The notes under the pieces: model-generated
Told to the model about the DNA's origin: nothing
Seen by the model: the letters and a program-made list of their open reading frames with translations, nothing else
Database searches by the model: none
From: Clostridium sp. CAG:921
GTDB taxonomy: Bacteria; Bacillota; Clostridia; TANB77; CAG-465
Reading direction: 5' to 3'
NCBI GenBank assembly: GCA_000433135.1
Contig: HF991988.1
Coordinates: 29,379-34,449, forward strand
Length of the DNA: 5,071 nt
Program-made: the position numbers and the translations under genes
Shown here: piece by piece, positions 1 through 5,011 of the stretch
How positions within the stretch are numbered: the first letter of the stretch is position 1
How the letters are laid out: each line of letters starts with the position of its first letter

Positions 1-112
1 ACAAATACAACTTTTCAATTAAAAATTTTATATTTAACATTTTATTTAACTAAAATTTTGCAAAAACCTATTATAACATATATAAAAGTTCTAAAACTAA
101 TTTATTATATAC

Positions 113-151
113 AAAAAAGTAAGACGTACAAAATAAAATGTAAGTCTTACT
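113..151 (-). terminator. Intrinsic terminator of the membrane-protein gene
   Basis: Arms AGTAAGAC (118-125) and GTCTTACT (144-151) pair perfectly over 8 bp. After one G/A mismatch, TACA (127-130) pairs with TGTA (139-142) around an 8-nt loop. Read on the minus strand, the hairpin runs straight into six T residues (113-118). It lies about 70 bp past the stop codon of the minus-strand gene that ends at 221. The plus-strand side has no comparable T-run, so it works in one direction only. Confidence 0.75.
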
Positions 152-220
152 CTTGCTTTTAAAACATATTTTTTACATATAATAATTATATACTAACATT
201 TAATACTGTTTTAGCAATAA

Positions 221-1573
221 TTATTCAATTACTTTTTGTTGTTTTTGACCATTTTCAGTAACTACTGCAGTAAATCCTTTAAAGTTTGAAAGATCACTAT
301 ATTCATTATATATTATCTCTTTTTCATTTTTATCCTCAACATATGTATTTAACCTATAATCTAGATAATCATAACAAGAAACGTAATCAGCATACTCAAT
401 AGCTACATCAATTACAGCACTATTTTTTTCTTTTTTATTTGAAAGCGTTATAGTACCAAGATAATACCTTTTTCCACCATAATACTGCGTTGCGACATAT
501 GTAAATTCATAGTCCTTATCAAATCTAATTTTATCACCAAGACCAGCTATTTGATAATCACCTACTTTATTTGCCTGATCTGTGTATGTAACTGAACTAA
601 CATCTATGCCAGCCTTTATTAAAAACTTAAAGTCTAATTTTTTATTTTTTGCAACAATGCTAAGTTCTTTTTGCTTTTTTAATAAATTTTCTTGTAAAGT
701 TTGATCACTAAGTGCAATATTATTAAGAGAATCATCTGAGTTATATAGCTTTACTACATATCTACTTTTAGAATCCTTTTGAAATAAATAATAACCTGCA
801 GGTAAATATTTTTCTTCTGTAAGAAGTACCTTAGCATATGAATTACTTGTAATTTCTAGGTTAATAAACTTCTTACCATTAGAAACTGGTTCAAACAAAT
901 CTCCTTTTAAAAATTTAGACTTAATAACTATTTCATTGTATAAAGTTCCTTTTATAAAAGCTACCTTCATAGGTTTAGTAGCATCTGTTATATAAACCTC
1001 ACCATCCAAAATCTTCAAAGAATCATTAGTAAGAACTTCGCATCTATAACCAAGATATTTTTTACTATCGTAATCTTCTCCAATTAAAGCTATAATAGTA
1101 TTATTACTATCAAGTACAATTCCAGCAGAATAGTTTACATTTATTCTCATACTTTTTAATTGATAGTTATTTGGCAAAACAGATCCCTTATATACAAAAT
1201 TTGTATTAGATGTACTTATATCAAGTATTGGGACTTGCTTATCATCTTTTACATATACTGTATCATAATCTTTATTTGGATTATTATAATAATATAAGTT
1301 CTTATTATTTTTTTGATCAATAATAGGTAAACTATAAAATGAATCTCCTAGCTTTATTGCATATCCATCAGTTAAACTAGCTAGGCTAACTGGTGTCAAA
1401 GCAGTCATCCATGGCTGAATTTTAGCTGCAACTTCTTTCTTTTTTTGAGCTACTATTGCATCTTTAATAAGAATTACAGCTATCCATATTATAATAAGCA
1501 AAGCTGTTACACCAAAACAGATTATTATAATCTTATTTCTTCCTTCTAAATATTTTTCTAAATTTTTATTCAA
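221..1573 (-). CDS. Unrecognised single-pass membrane protein, about 450 residues
   Basis: I do not recognise the family. What is visible is a short basic N-terminus, one strongly hydrophobic segment at about residues 15-36 (rich in I, L, V and W), then a polar, lysine- and tyrosine-rich domain of about 410 residues with alternating strand-like stretches. There is no second obvious membrane helix, lipobox, LPXTG motif or cell-wall-binding repeat. The likely form is a bitopic protein with a large domain outside the cell (inference). It has three cysteines, one of them inside the helix. The frame can begin at TTG 1580-1582 or TTG 1571-1573. The only Shine-Dalgarno-like site, AAGGGG at 1583-1588, touches the first TTG but sits 9 nt from the second, so I chose the second; the longer form would add three residues. 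It has its own promoter and terminator, and its divergent neighbour lies beyond a long spacer. Confidence 0.85.
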   Translation of the reverse strand: MNKNLEKYLEGRNKIIIICFGVTALLIIIWIAVILIKDAIVAQKKKEVAAKIQPWMTALTPVSLASLTDGYAIKLGDSFYSLPIIDQKNNKNLYYYNNPNKDYDTVYVKDDKQVPILDISTSNTNFVYKGSVLPNNYQLKSMRINVNYSAGIVLDSNNTIIALIGEDYDSKKYLGYRCEVLTNDSLKILDGEVYITDATKPMKVAFIKGTLYNEIVIKSKFLKGDLFEPVSNGKKFINLEITSNSYAKVLLTEEKYLPAGYYLFQKDSKSRYVVKLYNSDDSLNNIALSDQTLQENLLKKQKELSIVAKNKKLDFKFLIKAGIDVSSVTYTDQANKVGDYQIAGLGDKIRFDKDYEFTYVATQYYGGKRYYLGTITLSNKKEKNSAVIDVAIEYADYVSCYDYLDYRLNTYVEDKNEKEIIYNEYSDLSNFKGFTAVVTENGQKQQKVIE

Positions 1574-1582
1574 TTGTATCAA

Positions 1583-1588
1583 CCCCTT
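1583..1588 (-). promoter_or_regulatory. Weak ribosome binding site that decides a TTG start
   Basis: AAGGGG on the minus strand is the only purine-rich site upstream of the membrane-protein frame, which has no in-frame ATG near its N-terminus. It has zero spacing to the first TTG (1580-1582) and 9 nt to the second (1571-1573), which favours the second. A non-canonical site plus a TTG start suggests modest translation. Confidence 0.5.
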
Positions 1589-1610
1589 GTTTTTTATATA
1601 CTACATTAAT

Positions 1611-1639
1611 ATTATATAGTATCGTAAAAATAAAATCAA
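1611..1639 (-). promoter_or_regulatory. Sigma-A-type promoter of the membrane-protein gene
   Basis: On the minus strand, TTGATT (complement of 1634-1639) and a perfect TATAAT (complement of 1611-1616) are separated by exactly 17 bp. Transcription would start near 1604, about 30 nt before the preferred TTG. A 6-bp inverted repeat, ATACTA (1598-1603) and TAGTAT (1617-1622), flanks the -10 box. It could be an operator, but it is short and AT-rich. Confidence 0.7.
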
Positions 1640-1706
1640 CTATAAAAAATATTTTTTTAATAAAGCTAACTATATATTTTTACAATTATACTACTTTTAT
1701 AATTAA

Positions 1707-1782
1707 AAAGTGTTTTGCTTTTTTAACAAATAACTTCATACGTTATAACACTTTCAATAAATAAAGTGTTATGCTCTTTAAA
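1707..1782. repeat. Three AAAGTGTT copies, two forming a 10-bp hairpin
   Basis: AAAGTGTT occurs at 1707-1714 (plus), 1747-1754 (minus) and 1763-1770 (plus). The last two belong to a perfect 10-bp inverted repeat, ATAACACTTT (1745-1754) and AAAGTGTTAT (1763-1772), with an 8-nt loop. The first and third copies also extend into a 20-bp direct repeat with 17 matches (1707-1726 and 1763-1782). Neither side of the hairpin has a proper T-run, so it is not a convincing terminator; a protein-binding cluster is another reading. Confidence 0.6.
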
Positions 1783-1791
1783 TTGTTATAT

Positions 1792-1846
1792 ATTATATAT
1801 ATTATATATATTATATATCTCATATCTCATATCTCATATATCATAT
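1792..1846. repeat. Adjacent 9-bp and 7-bp tandem repeats
   Basis: ATTATATAT occurs three times head to tail (1792-1800, 1801-1809, 1810-1818). It is followed without a gap by three exact copies of CTCATAT (1819-1839) and a fourth with one change (1840-1846). This simple-sequence tract is outside any gene and more than 150 bp from either predicted promoter. Copy number could vary by slippage. No effect on expression can be shown from the sequence. Confidence 0.85.
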
Positions 1847-2027
1847 ATTTATTAAATCCTACTACAACGATATTTACAAGCACTTCACTCAATTTTATAT
1901 TATTTTTCATATGCAGTAAAACAGTAATACATATTTAACACTATAAGTTAATATTTTATAAGCATGAATTCTATTTAACTACTTATTGCTTAATTAGTAT
2001 AAATTAAAGCATATTTTAGTTTGTGGT

Positions 2028-2070
2028 TTTACATAAAAAATCAATATATGTATTGACATTTACATAAAAA
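2028..2070 (+). promoter_or_regulatory. Operator-like repeats over the promoter at 2053-2081
   Basis: The 12-mer TTTACATAAAAA occurs at 2028-2039 and again at 2059-2070, an offset of 31 bp or about three helical turns. The second copy fills the first 12 bases of the -35/-10 spacer. Between the copies lies an inverted repeat, TCAATA (2041-2046) and TATTGA (2051-2056), which overlaps the -35 box. The placement suggests control by a DNA-binding protein, which is inference. Confidence 0.45.
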
Positions 2071-2081
2071 TTTGATAAAAT
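2053..2081 (+). promoter_or_regulatory. Strong sigma-A-type promoter of the 205-residue gene
   Basis: A perfect TTGACA (2053-2058) and TAAAAT (2076-2081, one change from consensus) are separated by exactly 17 bp. Transcription would start near 2088, giving a leader of about 45 nt before the ATG at 2133. Confidence 0.8.
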
Positions 2082-2118
2082 TTTCTAAGTAAAAAATAAT
2101 ACTCTATAAATAAATATG

Positions 2119-2126
2119 AAGGAGGG
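2119..2126 (+). promoter_or_regulatory. Strong ribosome binding site
   Basis: AAGGAGGG lies 6 nt before the ATG at 2133-2135. It is the best Shine-Dalgarno match in the window and fixes the start of the 205-residue gene. Confidence 0.85.
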
Positions 2127-2132
2127 CAACAT

Positions 2133-2750
2133 ATGTTATTTGATACATATTCTTGCGAAGAAACTGTTAGGAATCTGCCGTTTGAAAAAGATGGAGTTTA
2201 CACTCATTTAAAGCTAAATAAACATGTCCATCTACTCTACAAAGAGTGCCAGATTAAAGACTCACTTGTTGAATTAAATTCAAGGAATACACTTTCAGCA
2301 TCAAAACCTCTTGTAAAAAAGGTATTTAGTGGTGGACTGCGTGTAGATCTTGGAACAAAAAGTACGGCAGTCGATGAGCTAAAAAAACTACTCTATTTAT
2401 CTGTAGATGACGATGAGGCAGTATCGTCATTTAGAGCATATGATATTAAGGAAGTATACTTTACTCAGGAACTTTCTGGATTTAATTACTATCCTAAATG
2501 CCTGATTACAACTATTAGGCAATTTAAGCCACTTCATTTAAGTGACATGACTAGTAATAAATTTGTTCAGCTTAGCATTTTAGTAGAAACACAAGCTGAC
2601 GTATACATTTCTGATAAAGATGGTAATAATACAAGCTTTCTTAGTAGATTTGTAAACAGAGATATTTTTCATCCAGAAGAGTTAATTAAAGCTTTTCCAA
2701 ACCTAAAAGTTGAGGTTGGAATTTGCAAAAAACCTATTTTAAGTTATTAA
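2133..2750 (+). CDS. Unrecognised soluble protein of 205 residues
   Basis: I do not recognise the family. The protein has no signal peptide and no membrane helix, so it is probably cytoplasmic. It mixes charged helical stretches (for example residues 80-88) with strand-like stretches (about 144-161), and contains an acidic run VDDDE at 91-95. Four cysteines (8, 39, 123, 198) are scattered and do not form a CxxC metal motif; His31 and His33 lie close together. Coding is supported by an optimal ribosome binding site, a near-consensus promoter and a good terminator just after the stop. It appears to be transcribed alone. To the eye its codons look somewhat richer in G and C than the Thg1-like gene downstream, which might mean a different history. 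It converges on the amidase gene, with 69 bp between the stop codons. Confidence 0.85.
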   Translation: MLFDTYSCEETVRNLPFEKDGVYTHLKLNKHVHLLYKECQIKDSLVELNSRNTLSASKPLVKKVFSGGLRVDLGTKSTAVDELKKLLYLSVDDDEAVSSFRAYDIKEVYFTQELSGFNYYPKCLITTIRQFKPLHLSDMTSNKFVQLSILVETQADVYISDKDGNNTSFLSRFVNRDIFHPEELIKAFPNLKVEVGICKKPILSY

Positions 2751-2763
2751 ATTTTGTATACTT

Positions 2764-2804
2764 AATGCCTAGATACGCTTTTCATACGTACCTAGGCATT
2801 TTTT
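2764..2804 (+). terminator. Intrinsic terminator of the 205-residue gene
   Basis: AATGCCTAGATACG (2764-2777) pairs with CGTACCTAGGCATT (2787-2800): a 14-bp stem with a single A/C mismatch and a 9-nt loop. The stem runs into six T residues (2799-2804). On the minus strand the hairpin is followed by AAGTATAC with no T-run, so it serves the plus-strand gene and probably not the converging amidase gene. Confidence 0.9.
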
Positions 2805-2819
2805 ATCTACTTAATATAT

Positions 2820-3851
2820 TTATCTTAATTTTAAAACTTGACCAACATATATATAATTATTAGTTAAGTTATTAAGAGCTTTTATCTTTTCAACAGTCGT
2901 ATTATTGTTCTTAGCAATCATCCAAAGTGTATCTCCTTTTTCAACTACATATAATTTATTTTCATTACTTAATGGAATGTGCAAAGACTGACCTATCATT
3001 ATGTAATCATTTTTTAAATTATTATAACTTTTTAAACTAGCAACACTAACCCCATATTTATTTGCAATGCTCCATAAACTATCCCCAGGTTTTACTATAT
3101 ATGTTATACCAAATATATCTGATACATTATCAATTACAGGAACTTTTAATACCTGATTTACGCTCAATATATCGCTTTGGAGATTATTTAAAGCTTTTAG
3201 TTCAATTACTGTAGTACCATACATATTAGCAATGCTCCATAAACTATCTCCAGGCTTTACCAAATAATCTTTAGTATATTTTTTATTTGACTTAGTAGCA
3301 ATAATAGAATCTACAATAGCATCTACATACTTTCTATAATTTTCTTGTATTCTTTGTAAATCCTTTTCATTATTTATATATCCATATTCTATAATAATTG
3401 GTTCAGTATTTCCAGTTTCTCTGTGTATAAAATAGTAATCTTTGTTTGGATTAGTTGTTGATGCCCTTTGATAAACCTTTCTTGTAATTTGACCTTGAGA
3501 TTCAAGAGCTTTTAATATGTTGTTTGCAAGTGTAGATTCATTTCTTAGTGCATATATAACTTCTGCTCCTTCTGAGCTATTTGGTGTTGATGTAGAATTA
3601 ATGTGATTTGATATTACTATTACATCTTCGCCATCTCCAAATGCATTTAAAATTCTATTTACCCTATTTGATGGATAAAGTGTTTCATCAGTACTTCTAG
3701 TAAGTACAACATCCACTCCTTTTTCTAAAAATTTTTCATACATATACTCTGAAATCATAAGTGTTAGATCTTTTTCTTTTACTCCATTTGCGACAGCACC
3801 AGGATCTTCACCACCATGTCCTGCATCTATTACGACTTTAAAATTGTACAT
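2820..3851 (-). CDS. N-acetylmuramoyl-L-alanine amidase (Amidase_3) with three LysM repeats
   Basis: This zinc enzyme cuts the bond between N-acetylmuramic acid and L-alanine in peptidoglycan. The catalytic domain spans residues 4-186: DAGHGG gives His12, GVKEKDL gives Glu26, SNHINS gives His83 (the expected zinc ligands), and IIIEYGYINN gives the catalytic Glu155. All key residues are present. Three LysM glycan-binding repeats follow at about 195-238, 250-293 and 300-342, each with the (V/E)KPGDSLW or EKGDTLW core. The catalytic domain begins at residue 4, so there is no signal peptide. The family parallel is CwlC/CwlV, amidases of spore formers that act from within the mother cell; a phage endolysin with a holin is the alternative, but no phage genes are nearby. 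GGAGGT at 3858-3863 lies 6 nt before the ATG. It seems to be a single-gene transcript without a clear terminator. Confidence 0.95.
   Translation of the reverse strand: MYNFKVVIDAGHGGEDPGAVANGVKEKDLTLMISEYMYEKFLEKGVDVVLTRSTDETLYPSNRVNRILNAFGDGEDVIVISNHINSTSTPNSSEGAEVIYALRNESTLANNILKALESQGQITRKVYQRASTTNPNKDYYFIHRETGNTEPIIIEYGYINNEKDLQRIQENYRKYVDAIVDSIIATKSNKKYTKDYLVKPGDSLWSIANMYGTTVIELKALNNLQSDILSVNQVLKVPVIDNVSDIFGITYIVKPGDSLWSIANKYGVSVASLKSYNNLKNDYIMIGQSLHIPLSNENKLYVVEKGDTLWMIAKNNNTTVEKIKALNNLTNNYIYVGQVLKLR
3064..3260 (-). repeat. Near-identical DNA in LysM repeats 1 and 2
   Basis: A 20-nt stretch coding for part of the LysM core is identical at 3064-3083 and 3229-3248, a 165-bp offset, and matching continues for about 12 more bases with two changes. 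The third LysM copy is clearly diverged at the DNA level. This points to a more recent duplication or gene conversion of the first two repeats. Confidence 0.75.
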
Positions 3852-3857
3852 AGTATT

Positions 3858-3898
3858 ACCTCCATTTATAGTATATGTTTTCTTTTTTATAGTGTTAA
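3858..3898 (-). promoter_or_regulatory. Amidase promoter, readable as sigma-A or sigma-K, with very short leader
   Basis: On the minus strand, TTAACA (complement of 3893-3898) and TATACT (complement of 3870-3875) are spaced by 17 bp, a good sigma-A match. The same bases contain AC (3894-3895), 16 bp, then CATATACTA (3869-3877), which fits the sigma-K pattern AC-N16-CATANNNTA known from Bacillus. Either way transcription would start near 3863-3864, right at the GGAGGT (3858-3863), giving a leader of only about 12-15 nt. Which sigma factor is used cannot be decided from sequence. Confidence 0.6.
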
Positions 3899-4001
3899 TT
3901 ATATTTAAATTAATTATTGGTGTTTAACAAAAAAATAAGCAAATCAAAAGAAAGAAAAATTATTGTTAAAGATTTCTTTTAAAATATGTAAATGATTAAA
4001 T

Positions 4002-4134
4002 CTATTTTAGTAGTTGCAATAATGATATTTTAAAAACGACATCAAATTCTTCACTTACTTAAAATTGCTATCTACTTATTTAAAACATCTTGATATTTTT
4101 TATCTGACAATCTACTTTTAGAAAATAGTCCGAG
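4002..4134 (-). pseudogene. Possible scrap of a decayed gene
   Basis: Read on the minus strand from 4134, one frame gives LGLFSKSRLSDKKYQDVLNK, then a stop, IAILSK and another stop. Just after, in a neighbouring frame, comes SEEFDVVFKISLLQLLK followed by a stop at 4002-4004. The two pieces look protein-like and would join with one frameshift and one stop repaired. There is no start or ribosome binding site. No family was recognised, and chance cannot be excluded. Confidence 0.25.
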
Positions 4135-4162
4135 TCATTTCATAAAATCAGATACATAACTA

Positions 4163-4191
4163 TTGAAAAGTAAAAAGATTTATGATAGTAT
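4163..4191 (+). promoter_or_regulatory. Extended -10 promoter of the Thg1-like gene
   Basis: TTGAAA (4163-4168) and TAGTAT (4186-4191) are spaced by 17 bp, and a TG one base upstream of the -10 box (4183-4184) makes it an extended -10. Transcription would start near 4198, exactly at the first base of the 5' arm of the leader stem. Confidence 0.6.
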
Positions 4192-4262
4192 ATTTTATGT
4201 ACGTAGTATTTTGTAATGGAACATATCCATGAATTATATTATAGAAAATTTTTCTACGTACT

Positions 4263-4294
4263 GGTAGGATGATTTCCTACCTTTTATTTATTTT
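4263..4294 (+). terminator. Terminator-like hairpin just before the Thg1-like gene
   Basis: GGTAGGA (4263-4269) pairs with TCCTACC (4275-4281) around a 5-nt loop, followed by TTTTATTTATTTT (4282-4294) and then directly by GGAGGT (4295-4300). The nearest upstream plus-strand gene ends at 2750 with its own terminator, so this one has no other gene to serve. It most likely halts transcription of the Thg1-like gene's own leader. Confidence 0.65.
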
Positions 4295-4300
4295 GGAGGT
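4295..4300 (+). promoter_or_regulatory. Ribosome binding site with short spacing
   Basis: GGAGGT is followed by only three bases before the ATG at 4304, closer than usual. No other in-frame start nearby has a better site, so ATG 4304 stands. The site abuts the T-rich tract of the preceding hairpin. Confidence 0.75.
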
Positions 4301-4303
4301 TAT

Positions 4304-5011
4304 ATGTGGATTAATTACTTTTATGAAATTCAAAAGAAATATTCTATGCAAATAAGCAAAACAAAAACACTTGTAATTAGACTGGATGGTAAAGATGTCA
4401 CAAAAGATGAAAATATTAATTTTTTAGCAAATAATGTAGGAAGCTTCTCACATTCACTTGAAATTATTGCTTCTTCAATTTCGAGAAAATATGATTGTTA
4501 TTGCCTTTTTGGAACGGATGAAATAAGCTTTATTGTTCAAAATCCAGAAAAATTTTTAAATGAAATTCAAACTGAAAATGAATATTTTTCAAATGAAATT
4601 ATTTCAGTATTTTCACAGTATTTTTTTTATCATTTCAACCAAATATACAAAAAAGGTGAAATATTTTGGCATGGTAAATGTTTTTCTATTAACGAAAATA
4701 AAATTACTTCATACGTAAAATACAGAAGTGGAGCAATAAAAAACGTATTAACTACATACTTTCTTAAAAAAAATAATCTAAAACTTGGAAACAAAAATAT
4801 AATTACAAGAATAAATGAATGCAAAAAATTTAGAGACTATCCAATATTAGAAAATGCTATGTACGGTACACTATACTATTGTGGAGAAAAATTAAATATT
4901 CATTCATTTCTTAATGGAAAAATTGAAAGAATCGAAGAAAATAAATTACTTAAAGAAAATATTGTAACTAATATAGATGAAAATTTTGAAATTGATATAG
5001 ATATTGATTAG
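4304..5011 (+). CDS. Thg1-like protein (3'-to-5' RNA nucleotidyltransferase)
   Basis: Thg1-family enzymes add nucleotides to the 5' end of RNA. Eukaryotic Thg1 adds G-1 to tRNA-His; bacterial and archaeal Thg1-like proteins mainly repair 5'-truncated tRNAs. Family signs, in order: TLVIRLDGKDVT (22-33) with the first metal-binding Asp28; GTDEISF (70-76) with Asp72 and Glu73, the other metal-binding pair; FWHGKCFSI (121-129), matching the family's F(D)xR stretch; YRSGAIKNVL (140-149), matching the WRQ...N stretch; and DYP...YGTLYY near the C-terminus, matching the conserved P...G...Y end. The HINN motif of eukaryotic Thg1 is absent, as in Thg1-like proteins. At 235 residues it looks full length. 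The last dozen residues form an acidic tail (EIDIDID). It is preceded by its own promoter and structured leader, and no tRNA or RNA-repair gene adjoins it. The family is sporadic in bacteria, so horizontal transfer is plausible. Its target is unknown. Confidence 0.8.
   Translation: MWINYFYEIQKKYSMQISKTKTLVIRLDGKDVTKDENINFLANNVGSFSHSLEIIASSISRKYDCYCLFGTDEISFIVQNPEKFLNEIQTENEYFSNEIISVFSQYFFYHFNQIYKKGEIFWHGKCFSINENKITSYVKYRSGAIKNVLTTYFLKKNNLKLGNKNIITRINECKKFRDYPILENAMYGTLYYCGEKLNIHSFLNGKIERIEENKLLKENIVTNIDENFEIDIDID

Larger units (their letters stand above)
1574..2132. other. Gene-free spacer between two divergent genes
   Basis: This 559-bp spacer holds the two outward promoters at its edges (about 1611-1639 minus and 2053-2081 plus). 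Inside are three copies of AAAGTGTT (1707-1770), a pair of adjacent tandem repeats (1792-1846), and operator-like repeats next to the right-hand promoter (2028-2070). Between about 1850 and 2027 I see only AT-rich sequence. The few ATG codons there are followed by stops within a few codons and lack ribosome binding sites. No RNA gene or riboswitch class was recognised. Confidence 0.7.
3852..4303. other. Spacer between the amidase and Thg1-like genes
   Basis: The left edge holds the amidase ribosome binding site and promoter (3858-3898). The right 140 bp hold the promoter and structured leader of the Thg1-like gene (4163-4303). The middle, about 3900-4160, has no intact gene; a possible minus-strand gene scrap lies at 4002-4134. 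No tRNA or known riboswitch was recognised. Confidence 0.65.
4198..4303 (+). promoter_or_regulatory. Structured leader of the Thg1-like gene, attenuator or riboswitch candidate
   Basis: The predicted transcript starts at about 4198. GTACGTAG (4199-4206) pairs perfectly with CTACGTAC (4254-4261), closing a 63-nt element. Inside, ATTTT (4208-4212) can pair with AAAAT (4245-4249), and ATGGA (4216-4220) with TCCAT (4226-4230) around loop ACATA. One base after the closing stem a terminator-like hairpin begins (4263-4281), followed by a T-rich tract and the ribosome binding site. CTAC (4254-4257) could instead pair with GTAG (4264-4267), using bases of both the closing stem and the terminator, so two exclusive folds are conceivable. 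I could not match it to purine, preQ1, T-box, c-di-GMP or other classes I know. A stand-alone small RNA of about 90 nt is an alternative. Confidence 0.5.

Noticed and set aside
70..78. Minus-strand extended -10 box (TGTTATAAT) that could drive a gene off the left edge
   Set aside because: The sequence 17 bp upstream (AGTTTT on that strand) is a poor -35 box, and no gene start is visible in the remaining bases.
1745..1772. The 10-bp hairpin as an intrinsic terminator
   Set aside because: Neither side is followed by a T-run, and no transcript is expected to end there because both flanking genes point away.
1916..1980. Short ATG-initiated frames in the divergent spacer
   Set aside because: Each ends within about four codons and lacks a ribosome binding site.
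2820..3851. Amidase as evidence of a prophage lysis cassette
   Set aside because: No holin, tail, integrase or other phage gene adjoins it; the neighbours have independent promoters and no phage character.
4198..4262. Purine riboswitch or T-box leader
   Set aside because: The conserved junction and loop sequences of purine riboswitches and the T-box antiterminator consensus are absent.
4630..4824. Minus-strand open frame of 64 codons
   Set aside because: It lies entirely inside the Thg1-like gene on the other strand, has no ribosome binding site, and the overlapped frame carries conserved family motifs.
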